A stretch of DNA of 64,000 nucleotides from Vibrio toranzoniae (GCF_024347655.1 NZ_AP025515.1:434001-498000), one strand, 5' to 3'; counted from the stretch's first letter, positions 45,458 to 54,823 are shown. Numbers and translations are program-made. Notes: generated from the letters alone by a model not told the origin.

Positions 45458-47182
45458 CTAACGTTTACGCCAAGCTTGGGTGCGCTTCTCGAATAACTTG
45501 TTGATTAGCATATGAATCAACTTCGCACTCGCTGCAGATATCATGATCATTACCGCCATGGCTGCTGCTGCACCAGTTTGCCCCGCATCGTCCATATTCA
45601 TGACTGAAACCGACGCAGGTATCGTGTCGGTAGAATACAAGAATACTACCGCAGATGTCGTGGTAAGTGCATTAATAAACAGGTATGTCGCAATATCTAA
45701 AATCGCAGGCAGACAAACGGGCACCGTCACCTTAAAGAACAACTTGTATTGCGGTAGGTTAACCGAGGCCGCGGTGGCTTCAATTTCCGAAGGCAGCTGT
45801 TTTAATGCCGTTAACGCCGTCATGTGCCCTACCGTGTAGTAGTGAACCACGGTATTGATCACCAAGAACGCCATTGTTCCATACAAGAAGTTGAGTGGGT
45901 TACTTAAGTCATTAAAGTAGAAGATGTAGCCCAAACCTAACACCATCCCCGGAACCGCCATCGGCACAACACTGAGCATCTGCATCGCCTGACGAACAGG
46001 ACCAAATGCTCTGCCCTTCTCAATGCAATACGCACCTAAGAAAATCAAGACCGTACCGATAATGGCAGTCCATGCGCCAAGCGTCAGAGAATTGAAGAAC
46101 GGAGTCCAACCATAAGTACTCATTTCTGCGAAGTTGTAGTTGTTCAGTGTCAGCGCTTTGTTCCAAGGCCAGAAGGTGACCATAGAACCATATATCGCCA
46201 TGCCCAACACGATAACGACAGCAGCAGAGATGATCGTGCAGTAAAGGAAACACAAGCCGTCACGCATCGTATTTGGCTCTGGTTGGTACGCGACAGAACG
46301 AGTATCAAACAAGCTCTTCTGTTTCTTTTGCACCCAGCGATCAACCGTAAACGCGAGCAATGCAGGCAACAGCAACAAGATACTGGTTACCGCACCCATC
46401 GAGAAGTTTTGCTGGCCCACCACCTGTTTAAAGATGTCCGTCGATAAAACGTTGTAGCTACCGCCAATCACTTTTGGCACACCAAAGTCGCAAACCACCA
46501 ACGTAAACACCACGATCAAAGTACTGATCAAGCCATATTTGGCTGCAGGTAACGTCACCATGAAGAAGGTTTTGAGCGATGACGTATTCAGTGCGCGTGC
46601 TGCCTCATAAAGACGAGCATCGGACGTTCTGAGTGAAGTGGTTAGAATCATCAAGGCGTGTGGAAAAGTCCAAAATATCAAGCCGAGTGAGATACCAATC
46701 AAGCCGTATACCGAGTTACCGCCCAAGACTTCTTTGGCGATACCTTGGTTACCAAATAGGAAGATCAGGCTGATCGCCGGAAGTAGTGACGGAGCAAGAA
46801 TCGGCGCAGAACCTAATACCTGAAATAGTCCCTTAAAAGGCATGCATGAACGAGTCAAAGCATAGGCATAACCAAACGCTAAAACGCCAACCACTGTCGT
46901 TACCAACAAGCCCAACGTGAAGGTGTTACCGACGGATTGCCACAGGCTTTGAGACGCGAAATACGTCGCGAAATTCTGCAAACCGACAAATTCGCCATCT
47001 GCGTTTTGAACACTCTTTTTCAGCATTGCCCACAACGGCATCAGAATAAACAGTGTCATGACTACAGACAAAAATGCCAACAGCCCAAATAGGATAACGT
47101 TGTCTTTACTCAACCGAGCAAGAAAAGGTTGTACTCGTCGTTGAAATAGCAGATTAGATTGCATCATTTGAGTCGATTCCAT
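45458..47182 (-). CDS. phnU: AEP ABC transporter permease (fused PhnU-PhnV)
   Basis: 574-residue inner-membrane permease with two complete binding-protein-dependent transport domains in one chain. The first EAA loop region is around LYEAARALNTSSLKTFFMVTLP, and the second around EIEATAASVNLPQYKLFFKVTVP. Roughly 12 membrane helices. In Salmonella these are the separate proteins PhnU and PhnV; here they are fused. Works with PhnS (binding protein) and PhnT (ATPase). phnT ends six bases upstream. Confidence 0.88.
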   Translation of the reverse strand: MESTQMMQSNLLFQRRVQPFLARLSKDNVILFGLLAFLSVVMTLFILMPLWAMLKKSVQNADGEFVGLQNFATYFASQSLWQSVGNTFTLGLLVTTVVGVLAFGYAYALTRSCMPFKGLFQVLGSAPILAPSLLPAISLIFLFGNQGIAKEVLGGNSVYGLIGISLGLIFWTFPHALMILTTSLRTSDARLYEAARALNTSSLKTFFMVTLPAAKYGLISTLIVVFTLVVCDFGVPKVIGGSYNVLSTDIFKQVVGQQNFSMGAVTSILLLLPALLAFTVDRWVQKKQKSLFDTRSVAYQPEPNTMRDGLCFLYCTIISAAVVIVLGMAIYGSMVTFWPWNKALTLNNYNFAEMSTYGWTPFFNSLTLGAWTAIIGTVLIFLGAYCIEKGRAFGPVRQAMQMLSVVPMAVPGMVLGLGYIFYFNDLSNPLNFLYGTMAFLVINTVVHYYTVGHMTALTALKQLPSEIEATAASVNLPQYKLFFKVTVPVCLPAILDIATYLFINALTTTSAVVFLYSTDTIPASVSVMNMDDAGQTGAAAAMAVMIMISAASAKLIHMLINKLFEKRTQAWRKR

Positions 47183-47188
47183 GATTGA

Positions 47189-48298
47189 TTACGCTGCCTC
47201 GTCTTTCATCACTTGCAAGCTTTTCGATGGGTAAGCTCTTAGGCCTTCTTGGTCAAAGGCCACATAACGAATATCACAGCGACGCAGGTTCAATCGGTTG
47301 AACTCTTTGACTGATACATCAACGATGATCTCTTTCGCGGTTGAGTCATGTTGCAATTGACACTCAACGCGATAAAACGCCCCTAAGAATTCACTTGATA
47401 CGATTCGAACCGGTAAGGACTCATTAAAACGATCAACAAACTGGATTTGCTCTGGACGAACCGCGATATCAAACACATCACCCTGCTTTGGTTCTAAGTT
47501 ATCTAGCCCAGGCAATGGCAACATAGACTCAGCAATACGCATCTTGCCTTGAGCTGCTACAGACGCTTGAATGAAGTTCATACTGCCCACAAACTCAGCC
47601 ACAAAACGGCTTACTGGTTTTTGGTAGATCTCTTGTGGAGCCCCGACTTGCTCGATAACTCCATGATTCATTACCACAATGCGGTCGGCCATGGTCAAGG
47701 CTTCATCTTGGTCGTGCGTCACCATGATTGTGGTGATGCCTAATTTACGCTGCAATTGACAGATCTCGTCGCGCAAGTGTGTTCGTACTTTTGCATCCAA
47801 TGCAGACAGCGGTTCATCAAGCAGTAGCAAGCCCGGAGACAGTGCCAAAGCGCGAGCCAAAGCCACACGCTGCTGTTGTCCGCCAGACAGCTGATTCGGG
47901 AATTTTTGAGCCGACGTTGGTAAACCGATGGTTTCTAGCCAAGATTCCACCGTCTCGAGGGCTTCTTTGGTCGACATACCTTGGTTTTTAAGGCCAATCG
48001 CAATGTTATCTTCCACCGTAAGGTTCGGGAACAGTGCGTAAGACTGGAACACGATGCCAAAGTCGCGCTTTTCTGGCGGCAAGAAGGTTGTGTCATTACC
48101 GTTTTGCTCTATAGAGCCTGAAGTTGGTAAATCTAAACCTGCAATCGCACGCAATAAGGTGGTTTTTCCACAGCCAGACGGGCCAAGGAAACAGACAAAT
48201 TCACCTTTTTCGATCGATAAGGAGATGTCTTTCAACGCTGTAAATTGGCCAAATTGCTTTACAACGTTTTCAATATTCAAATAAGTTTGGTTGCTCAT
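47189..48298 (-). CDS. phnT: AEP ABC transporter ATP-binding protein PhnT
   Basis: 369-residue ATPase of the 2-aminoethylphosphonate importer. Walker A is GPSGCGKTT, signature LSGGQQQRVALARAL, Walker B LLLLDEPLSALD, and H-loop VTHDQDEAL. A C-terminal TOBE-type domain from about residue 240 is typical of this importer class. First gene of its unit; a palindrome (48317-48328) lies 19 bases before its start codon and probably overlaps the promoter. Confidence 0.9.
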   Translation of the reverse strand: MSNQTYLNIENVVKQFGQFTALKDISLSIEKGEFVCFLGPSGCGKTTLLRAIAGLDLPTSGSIEQNGNDTTFLPPEKRDFGIVFQSYALFPNLTVEDNIAIGLKNQGMSTKEALETVESWLETIGLPTSAQKFPNQLSGGQQQRVALARALALSPGLLLLDEPLSALDAKVRTHLRDEICQLQRKLGITTIMVTHDQDEALTMADRIVVMNHGVIEQVGAPQEIYQKPVSRFVAEFVGSMNFIQASVAAQGKMRIAESMLPLPGLDNLEPKQGDVFDIAVRPEQIQFVDRFNESLPVRIVSSEFLGAFYRVECQLQHDSTAKEIIVDVSVKEFNRLNLRRCDIRYVAFDQEGLRAYPSKSLQVMKDEAA

Positions 48299-48316
48299 AC
48301 TACAGCACTCTTAATA

Positions 48317-48328
48317 TGGTATATACCA
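48317..48328. promoter_or_regulatory. Putative PhnR operator before phnT
   Basis: TGGTATATACCA, a perfect 12-base palindrome of the HutC/UTRA-regulator type. The rest of the 274-base gap upstream of phnT is AT-rich with nothing else recognised. Confidence 0.7.
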
Positions 48329-48572
48329 AATTTAAACTTTGAATATTGCAGTTGAGTGACAAATTTATAGAAGCTAAGTGACAGTTATATTGCAGAAATA
48401 AAATTCATTCTAGTGGAGGAAAACGCGAGTTAAACAAGTTATAATATTCAATAGCTTACAGTAAACCGATCGCTTTAAGAAAAGTATTTGACGATGAAAG
48501 CCAATGTACTTTTCACCGCCAAATATCAATGCTTGTTTATTGTTATACCTATTGTTTCTACCAATACTGAAA

Positions 48573-49214
48573 TCAGTACACGGCACACCATGGAGCAGAG
48601 TCCGAGCCAGCGCTTAAACGTTCGTGTGGATTAACTAAATGAGGGCGATCGGCCAAATCATATTGAGGCAAGTCGTTAATTGAACCACAGAGGCCTTGTT
48701 GGTGATCAAATGCTGTGCGCCACTCTTTAAAACTCACAATCTTACCGTACGGGTGATTTGGAATCCCCAGAACTTTAACACTATATTGACCAGACTCTTC
48801 CATTAATTCGATGCCGACTGCATTCGGAATATTGAGCTTTTTCGCTACACAGGCAGGAATGAACGATACGATGGCAGAGATAATCACCATCGTCTGCCCT
48901 TGTATTTTGGAAGACCAGCTCCTCTGCATCACTTGAAGAAAGATCTTACTCAATACTTTGCTATCAATACACTCTTCTAATAAAGCACACACCTCTTGAT
49001 GTGTCTTATTTGCTAGAGAGCGAGTAGCAAATTCAAGGTAAGTATCTTCATTAAGCATACCTTGAACGTACAGCGTCATAAGCCGGCGTTCTTCGTTCAA
49101 AAAGCTAGGTTCACTCGCTAAGCCCTTTTCAACCAAAAACTCATTCCAAATCATGGCACTGTTTCCGTCCATGAGTGTTTCATCTAGATCAAATACGTAC
49201 AGCGGGGTCGTCAT
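48573..49214 (-). CDS. HAD family protein, possibly decaying
   Basis: 213-residue HAD-IB-like hydrolase. The nucleophile motif DLDETL is intact, and motif II (IISA) is present. The final acidic motif reads GSINDLP, where active relatives have DSINDLP, so one aspartate is lost. Residues about 94-105 (QRSWSSKIQ) are unlike relatives, but the +1 frame of the same bases gives EELVFQ, a family-like sequence, suggesting two compensating frameshifts. I chose the ATG at 49214 (GTGAG upstream). It follows the FAD oxidoreductase gene by 74 bases. A role in AEP use is inferred only from position. Confidence 0.65.
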   Translation of the reverse strand: MTTPLYVFDLDETLMDGNSAMIWNEFLVEKGLASEPSFLNEERRLMTLYVQGMLNEDTYLEFATRSLANKTHQEVCALLEECIDSKVLSKIFLQVMQRSWSSKIQGQTMVIISAIVSFIPACVAKKLNIPNAVGIELMEESGQYSVKVLGIPNHPYGKIVSFKEWRTAFDHQQGLCGSINDLPQYDLADRPHLVNPHERLSAGSDSAPWCAVY

Positions 49215-49288
49215 ATCAATTCTCACTTCAAATCAAATTTAACTTCCAAGTCAGACTTAGCGGGCGAGAAAAAATCTAAACGACAGAT

Positions 49289-50707
49289 TTACTCTACCTT
49301 GTCGGCTTTACCTGCCGCACCAGCCAGCTTTGCCAATTGCTTATCTAGCCATAATGGCGTGTTACCAGAATCTTCCGCGTTCTCTTTTCTTCGTACCGCA
49401 TCACGCACCATCATTGCACCCACCCAACGGAATGGCTCTGGCGGGAAATGACCAAGCGGTCCTTTGGTTAGTCCGCAGCACGTCCAAGCGTTATCGGTTC
49501 CGAGTACCATTGATGACAGAATCTTTCCGCCCATACGAGTTTGAGCAACACCATTACCTGAGTAACCAAGCCCATAATAGACGTTGTTTTGGCCTTTTAG
49601 ATTACCGAAAAATGGCAATCCTGTGACAGAACGGTCTGAGCCACCCGACCAATTGTAATCGAATTCACTTTGTTCCAGTTTAGGAAACAGTTTTTGGAAA
49701 GATTGATTGAGAATCGGCAGATAGTTGGTCGTTTGGTTAAACATGCTTTCAACCTGATTCGCAAACGAGAATTTGTTGCCACCTTTGCCTAGCATGAGCC
49801 GCCCGTCTTGGGTGTCTCGGTAATAGTGAACAAAGATACGTGAATCCACCACCGCTGCCCCTTTCTCGGGACCAAACTGCTTAAGTTTTTCTGGGATTGG
49901 CTTAGTCACCACCATGTCTGACGAGACAACCACAATGCTGCGTTTGAACTCTTTGAAATGATCGAGCATCCATGCGTTGAGTGCCAAGATCACTTTATCG
50001 GCAAAGACAGATCCGCCCTTAGTTTGGATTCGAGCTGGAGAGCCATAATCGAGCGACGTCATTTCTGTGTTTTCGTGAATTTCGATACCTAGTTCAATAG
50101 CAACTCGGCGTAACCCTCTCGCCAATAAAGCGGGTTGAACACTGCCCGCGGCTTCTGAGTAATACCCTTCAATATGACGATCCGATCCCGCTTTATCAGG
50201 CAAAGAGTTGTCACACTTCTTCCAACTATTTATTCCTTGCTTGACCAACTCATTCACAACAGGTTCCATTCCACCTTTTTGCGCTTCATTGGTCGCCGTG
50301 TAATAAGTGCCACTGCGATAGAGATACGCGTCGATGTTGTGTTCATTACAGAAAGCTTCAATCTCGTAAATGACCTTTTCCGATTCTTTAACCAGCCATT
50401 TTGCTTGTTCTTTGCCGTATAGCTTCTTCAACGTTGGATACTTAGTCGACCACGTCAACATACAACCACCGTTCGCGCCGGAAGCACCGCTTCCACACAA
50501 ACCTTTTTCAATCACCACAACGTGCTTTTGAGGTTGCTGCTGTTTGATTAAAATCGCCGTCCATAATCCTGTGTAACCGCCGCCAACAATAGCGATGTCG
50601 CAGTTAACGTCTTTTTGAAGTGGCTTCGCGGATTCTAGACCTGCATCTATGCTGCCAAATTCCTTTTCTAGTGCCTGCTTGAACCAATATGAATAGTGTT
50701 TTGTCAT
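49289..50707 (-). CDS. FAD-dependent oxidoreductase of the AEP locus (DAO family, Pbf-type)
   Basis: 472-residue flavoenzyme of the D-amino-acid/glycine oxidase family. The FAD-binding motif IAIVGGGYTGLWTA is near residue 40, with SGANGG after it and GLGYSGNGVAQTRMGGKIL near the C-terminus. Position between phnS and the HAD gene ties it to AEP use. Related oxidoreductases in phosphonate loci are thought to oxidise AEP or N-methylated AEP to phosphonoacetaldehyde; the exact substrate cannot be read from the sequence. AAGG precedes the ATG. A UUCG-type terminator separates it from phnS. Confidence 0.8.
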   Translation of the reverse strand: MTKHYSYWFKQALEKEFGSIDAGLESAKPLQKDVNCDIAIVGGGYTGLWTAILIKQQQPQKHVVVIEKGLCGSGASGANGGCMLTWSTKYPTLKKLYGKEQAKWLVKESEKVIYEIEAFCNEHNIDAYLYRSGTYYTATNEAQKGGMEPVVNELVKQGINSWKKCDNSLPDKAGSDRHIEGYYSEAAGSVQPALLARGLRRVAIELGIEIHENTEMTSLDYGSPARIQTKGGSVFADKVILALNAWMLDHFKEFKRSIVVVSSDMVVTKPIPEKLKQFGPEKGAAVVDSRIFVHYYRDTQDGRLMLGKGGNKFSFANQVESMFNQTTNYLPILNQSFQKLFPKLEQSEFDYNWSGGSDRSVTGLPFFGNLKGQNNVYYGLGYSGNGVAQTRMGGKILSSMVLGTDNAWTCCGLTKGPLGHFPPEPFRWVGAMMVRDAVRRKENAEDSGNTPLWLDKQLAKLAGAAGKADKVE

Positions 50708-50743
50708 TTGTCGTACCTTACTTAAAACGCTAAAGGCGTAAAA

Positions 50744-50772
50744 CTAAAAAAGGAAGACCGAAGCCTTCCTTT
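50744..50772 (-). terminator. UUCG-tetraloop terminator after phnS
   Basis: On the minus strand AAGGAAGGC and GTCTTCCTT pair over nine base pairs around TTCG, followed by TTTTAG. It lies about 57 bases after the phnS stop codon. Confidence 0.85.
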
Positions 50773-50828
50773 ACTGATTTCTAACTTCTAATGAACTCAA
50801 TAGTTAATTAACTGAGTAGCTCGATAGA

Positions 50829-51839
50829 TTAAGATTTTGGCTCTGATTTAGCGTCAAACTTCTCAGACCATGTTTTCAATACGTCTGCACGCTCGCTGCC
50901 CATGCGAGCGAAGTCCATTTTTGCCATGTTCTTTTCTACATTAGGGAAGTTCTCTGCTTTGCCTGTCACATCTTTGTGACCAACAACTGGGTACATTTCG
51001 ATGTAAAGCTCATTTGCCGCTTTAGAAATAGACCAATCGATAACACGTTGTGCTGCATCAGAAGGCTTAACAAGGCCTACCGCTTCAGATTCCCAACCGA
51101 TACCTTCAGGCGTAATCACAGAAAGTGGCGCACCTTGAGTTTTTAGCTTAGCGCCACGGCTCGCCATAGAAATACCGATAGCGACTTCACCCATACCCGC
51201 TTGAACACATGGCTTAGAACCAGAGTGCGTGTAGTGAGCGATGTTTTGGTCTAGCTTCTGCATGTAGTTCCAACCTTGGTCTTCACCCATGTTTTGTAGC
51301 CACGCCGACACTTGCATGTAACCCGTACCAGAAGACGCTGGATTTGGCATCGCGATGTGACCTTTGTAGATAGGCTTCGTTAGGTCATCCCAAGATTTAG
51401 GTGCTGGTAGGTTAAGTTGTTTTGCTACCGCTTCGTTGAAACAAACCGCATTGAAGAATGCATCGTTGCCATACCAAGCTTGAATCGATTGTGGGTCGTT
51501 AAGGTTCGAACGCAGCGCTTCTACACCTTGAGGTGTGTAAGGCTTAAGAATGCCCTCTTCTTTAAGCAGAGCCATTGAAGAACCCGCAAGGCCCCACACC
51601 ACTTCTGCACGAGGGTTGTTTTTCTCAGCCAATAGTTTTGCCGTCATGATTCCAGTTGAATCACGAACCCATTTGATGTGGATGTCTGGGTTTTCACTTT
51701 CAAATGCGTTTTTGTATTTCGCTAAAATGTCAGTTTCAAAAGCGGTGTAAACCGTCACTTCCTGTGCTGCATGAGCATTACCAGCTAATAGAGTAACTAA
51801 TGCTGCAAGTGATCCTTTCATAAAACGGTTTTTCATCAT
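50829..51839 (-). CDS. phnS: AEP ABC transporter substrate-binding protein PhnS
   Basis: 336-residue periplasmic binding protein of the family that binds AEP and related zwitterions. The signal peptide ends at GNAHA (about residue 24); the mature part begins AQEVTVYTAFE. GGAGAAA precedes the ATG pair. It is divergent from phnW; both have a palindrome in the 326-base gap. It heads a unit continuing, past a terminator, into the FAD oxidoreductase gene. Confidence 0.9.
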   Translation of the reverse strand: MMKNRFMKGSLAALVTLLAGNAHAAQEVTVYTAFETDILAKYKNAFESENPDIHIKWVRDSTGIMTAKLLAEKNNPRAEVVWGLAGSSMALLKEEGILKPYTPQGVEALRSNLNDPQSIQAWYGNDAFFNAVCFNEAVAKQLNLPAPKSWDDLTKPIYKGHIAMPNPASSGTGYMQVSAWLQNMGEDQGWNYMQKLDQNIAHYTHSGSKPCVQAGMGEVAIGISMASRGAKLKTQGAPLSVITPEGIGWESEAVGLVKPSDAAQRVIDWSISKAANELYIEMYPVVGHKDVTGKAENFPNVEKNMAKMDFARMGSERADVLKTWSEKFDAKSEPKS

Positions 51840-51941
51840 TTTCTCCAGTCAGGCCCGATGCCAAGGTTAGAAGCTAGAAGCCATATCAAGAGGCTTCTAT
51901 ATCCATAAATTCATTTAGGTTGTTAGCACACACTTTAACCG

Positions 51942-51953
51942 TGGTATGTACCA
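51942..51953. promoter_or_regulatory. Putative PhnR operator before phnS
   Basis: TGGTATGTACCA, differing from the phnT site in one base, about 100 bases before the phnS start. Confidence 0.65.
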
Positions 51954-52129
51954 GATTTCGAGTGTTAAGCTAACTGGCTTTTATGACGATTAAATGAACA
52001 AAAAATGGCAGTTTAAAGATCGGAAACTTTCTCAAGACAAGTGACCCATTTTAATATGAAGCTTTTGTGAAAATGGTGTTTGAGCTATTTACGACCGTTT
52101 AAATTGGTTGTTAAAGTAATCGTAAATAT

Positions 52130-52141
52130 TGGTATAGTCCA
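52130..52141. promoter_or_regulatory. Putative PhnR operator before phnW
   Basis: TGGTATAGTCCA, the same outer half-sites with a changed centre, 24 bases before the phnW start codon. Confidence 0.6.
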
Positions 52142-52165
52142 AAATGAACATCACGAGAATTGAAC

Positions 52166-53269
52166 ATGAGAAACGAATACTTACTACTGACACCGGGTCC
52201 TCTATCTACTTCTGAAACCGTTCGCCAAGCGATGCTAAAAGATTGGTGTACTTGGGATGATGAATACAACAAAGACGTTGTTGAAGTGATTCGTAGCAAG
52301 CTAGTGACTTTGGCGACTAAGCAAGCGGGATATACAAGTGTATTAATGCAAGGTAGCGGCACAGCTTCAGTTGAAGCTACGATTGGCAGTGTTATCTCTA
52401 ACAGCGGTAAGCTTCTGGTTGTTGATAACGGTGCGTATGGTGCTCGTATTGCTCAAATAGCAGAATATTTAAACATTCCATGCCATGTCGTTTCCCCAGG
52501 TGAAACATCACAGCCTGACTTGAACGAAATGGAAACGGCATTGGCCATGGATTCAGACATTACTCACGTCGCAATTGTGCACTGTGAGACCACCACTGGC
52601 ATGCTGAATCCAATTGAAGACATTGCCAAATTGGCAAAGCAGCACAACAAAACGGTCATTCTTGACGCGATGTCGAGCTTTGGCGGTATCCCTATGGATA
52701 TTGCTGACTTAGGCATCGACTACATGATCAGCTCGGCAAATAAATGTATTCAAGGCGTACCGGGGTTCGGCTTTGTTATCGCCAAGCAATCGGAACTAGA
52801 GAAGTGCAAAGGCCAAGCTCGCTCATTAAGCCTTGATCTGTTTGACCAATGGCACTGCATGGAAAGCAATCACGGTAAATGGCGATTCACCTCTCCAACT
52901 CACACAGTGCGTGCTTTTTACCAAGCCCTGCTTGAACTGGAACAAGAAGGCGGCATCGAAGCTCGCCATGCTCGATACCAAACCAATCAAACCACACTGG
53001 TTGCAGGTATGCGCTCTCTTGGTTTTGAACCTCTGTTAAATGATGACCTTCATTCACCCATCATCACCTCTTTTTACTCCCCCATTCATAGCGATTACCA
53101 ATTCAAGGAATTCTATGACCGTTTGAAAAAGCAAGGGTTTGTGATTTATCCGGGCAAGGTTTCAAACGCAGACTGCTTCCGCATCGGTAACATCGGTGAA
53201 GTTTACCCGTCTGACATTGAAGCCCTCATTGGCGCAGTGAAAAACGCTATGTACTGGGACATCAAATAA
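52166..53269 (+). CDS. phnW: 2-aminoethylphosphonate:pyruvate transaminase PhnW
   Basis: 367-residue PLP enzyme that transfers the amino group of AEP to pyruvate, giving phosphonoacetaldehyde and alanine. N-terminus NEYLLLTPGPLSTS, and PLP lysine in SSANKCIQG. The aspartate contacting the pyridine ring is in VILDAMSSFGG. The ATG at 52166 fits the family better than a TTG two codons upstream. The stop codon overlaps the pbfA start by one base (TAATG), so the two are translationally coupled. Start of the phnW-pbfA-phnX unit. Confidence 0.95.
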   Translation: MRNEYLLLTPGPLSTSETVRQAMLKDWCTWDDEYNKDVVEVIRSKLVTLATKQAGYTSVLMQGSGTASVEATIGSVISNSGKLLVVDNGAYGARIAQIAEYLNIPCHVVSPGETSQPDLNEMETALAMDSDITHVAIVHCETTTGMLNPIEDIAKLAKQHNKTVILDAMSSFGGIPMDIADLGIDYMISSANKCIQGVPGFGFVIAKQSELEKCKGQARSLSLDLFDQWHCMESNHGKWRFTSPTHTVRAFYQALLELEQEGGIEARHARYQTNQTTLVAGMRSLGFEPLLNDDLHSPIITSFYSPIHSDYQFKEFYDRLKKQGFVIYPGKVSNADCFRIGNIGEVYPSDIEALIGAVKNAMYWDIK

Positions 53270-54726
53270 TGACCACGACCAATCAAGATTCTGTTCTAAA
53301 GGCGACACACTTTCGAAGCGAAGGCGATGTGAACACCACACCAGCGCGTGAGAAATGGAACGAGTCGCTAAACGATGATGCCACTCAAGCAATGTTAAAA
53401 CGTGACTCTGACGTATTTCTTCATCAAGCGATGTCAACACCTTGCCTAGACACACTTGAAGCCGCAGAAGGCATCTACATTCAAGATGCGACTGGCAAGA
53501 AGTACATGGACTTTCACGGCAACAATGTCCATCAGTTAGGTTATGGCCACCCACACATCATTAATAAAGTGACTCAACAAATGGCGTCATTGCCGTTTTC
53601 ACCGCGTCGCTTTACCAATGAAACAGCCGTCCAGTGCGCTGAAAAGCTAACACAGCTCTGTGGTGGTGATTTGAACCGTGTTTTGTTTGCTCCAGGTGGT
53701 ACATCGGTTATCGGTATGGCACTCAAACTGACTCGACATGTCACCAACAACTTCAAAGTCGTTTCATTGTGGGATTCCTTCCATGGCGCGTCGCTGGATG
53801 CTATCTCTGTCGGCGGCGAAGCCTGTTTTCGCGAAGGCATGGGCCCGCTAATGGCTGGCGTAGAACGTATCCCACCAGCGATTTCCTATCGTGGTGCTTT
53901 CCCGCTCAATGACTCTTTTTCGCTTCGCGATAGTTTTCCGTTAAGTGGGAATAGCGCAGGCGGTGAAAGTGAGACCGCATGTGATGTGCATTATGCGGAT
54001 TACCTTGAGTACGTGATTGAAAAAGAAGGCGGCATCGGTGCCTTCATCGCAGAAGCGGTTCGTAACACTGACGTTCAAGTACCAAGTAAGGCTTACTGGA
54101 AGCGCATTCGTGAGATCTGTGACAAACACAACGTCATGTTGATCATTGATGATATCCCAAATGGCATGGGTCGTAGCGGCGAATGGTTTACTCATCAAGC
54201 GTTTGATATCGAACCTGACATCCTATGTATAGGTAAAGGTTTTGGCGGTGGCTTGGTTCCAATTGCAGCCATGGTTACCAAAGACAAATACAACACGGCA
54301 GCGCAAGTCTCACTTGGTCACTACACCCATGAGAAAAGCCCTATTGGCTGCGCAGCAGCACTCGCGACCATGGAAGTGATTGAACAAGAAAATCTACTTG
54401 AAAAAGTGCAAACAGACAGCGTATTCGTGCGTGAACATCTGCTTCAAATGAAAGAGAAATACCCAGTCATTGGTGACGTTCGCGGCATCGGGCTGCTTTG
54501 GGGTGTTGAGTTGGTCACCGACCATATCACTAAGACCAGAGCGTTCGACGAAGCAGAAGCCGTACTTTATCAATGTCTGAATGAGGGCCTGAGCTTTAAG
54601 GTGTCACAAGGTAACGTGATTCAGTTGAGCCCGCCATTGATCATCAGCCGCAGCGCACTAGAAGCTGCTCTGTCTGTATTCGAAAAAGCGATAGCCAAAG
54701 TCTGCAAAGATTTTGAATACCTTTAA
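53269..54726 (+). CDS. pbfA: (R)-1-hydroxy-2-aminoethylphosphonate ammonia-lyase, PbfA-type
   Basis: 485-residue protein of the class III aminotransferase fold. The PLP lysine is at about residue 323 (CIGKGFGGG); LIIDDIPNG carries the PLP-ring aspartate. Position between phnW and phnX, and overall sequence, fit PbfA, a lyase described from marine Vibrio that removes ammonia from (R)-1-hydroxy-AEP to give phosphonoacetaldehyde. It would widen the substrate range of the PhnW-PhnX route. An insert of three imperfect hexapeptides (FPLNDS, FSLRDS, FPLSGN) at residues 211-228 is unusual. Sequence databases often label it plain aminotransferase. Confidence 0.85.
   Translation: MTTTNQDSVLKATHFRSEGDVNTTPAREKWNESLNDDATQAMLKRDSDVFLHQAMSTPCLDTLEAAEGIYIQDATGKKYMDFHGNNVHQLGYGHPHIINKVTQQMASLPFSPRRFTNETAVQCAEKLTQLCGGDLNRVLFAPGGTSVIGMALKLTRHVTNNFKVVSLWDSFHGASLDAISVGGEACFREGMGPLMAGVERIPPAISYRGAFPLNDSFSLRDSFPLSGNSAGGESETACDVHYADYLEYVIEKEGGIGAFIAEAVRNTDVQVPSKAYWKRIREICDKHNVMLIIDDIPNGMGRSGEWFTHQAFDIEPDILCIGKGFGGGLVPIAAMVTKDKYNTAAQVSLGHYTHEKSPIGCAAALATMEVIEQENLLEKVQTDSVFVREHLLQMKEKYPVIGDVRGIGLLWGVELVTDHITKTRAFDEAEAVLYQCLNEGLSFKVSQGNVIQLSPPLIISRSALEAALSVFEKAIAKVCKDFEYL
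53899..53952 (+). repeat. Three imperfect 18-base repeats inside pbfA
   Basis: Three in-frame units at 53899, 53917 and 53935 encode FPLNDS, FSLRDS and FPLSGN. The second and third are diverged, so it is an old or degenerate repeat. Confidence 0.6.
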
Positions 54727-54823
54727 TTCATTCTCTAAATCAACATTTAAACCAATAACCTAAAACAATCATTCGTCCTTCCAGTAATTTGAACAGGGAG
54801 TGACACAAAAATAGGACACTATT

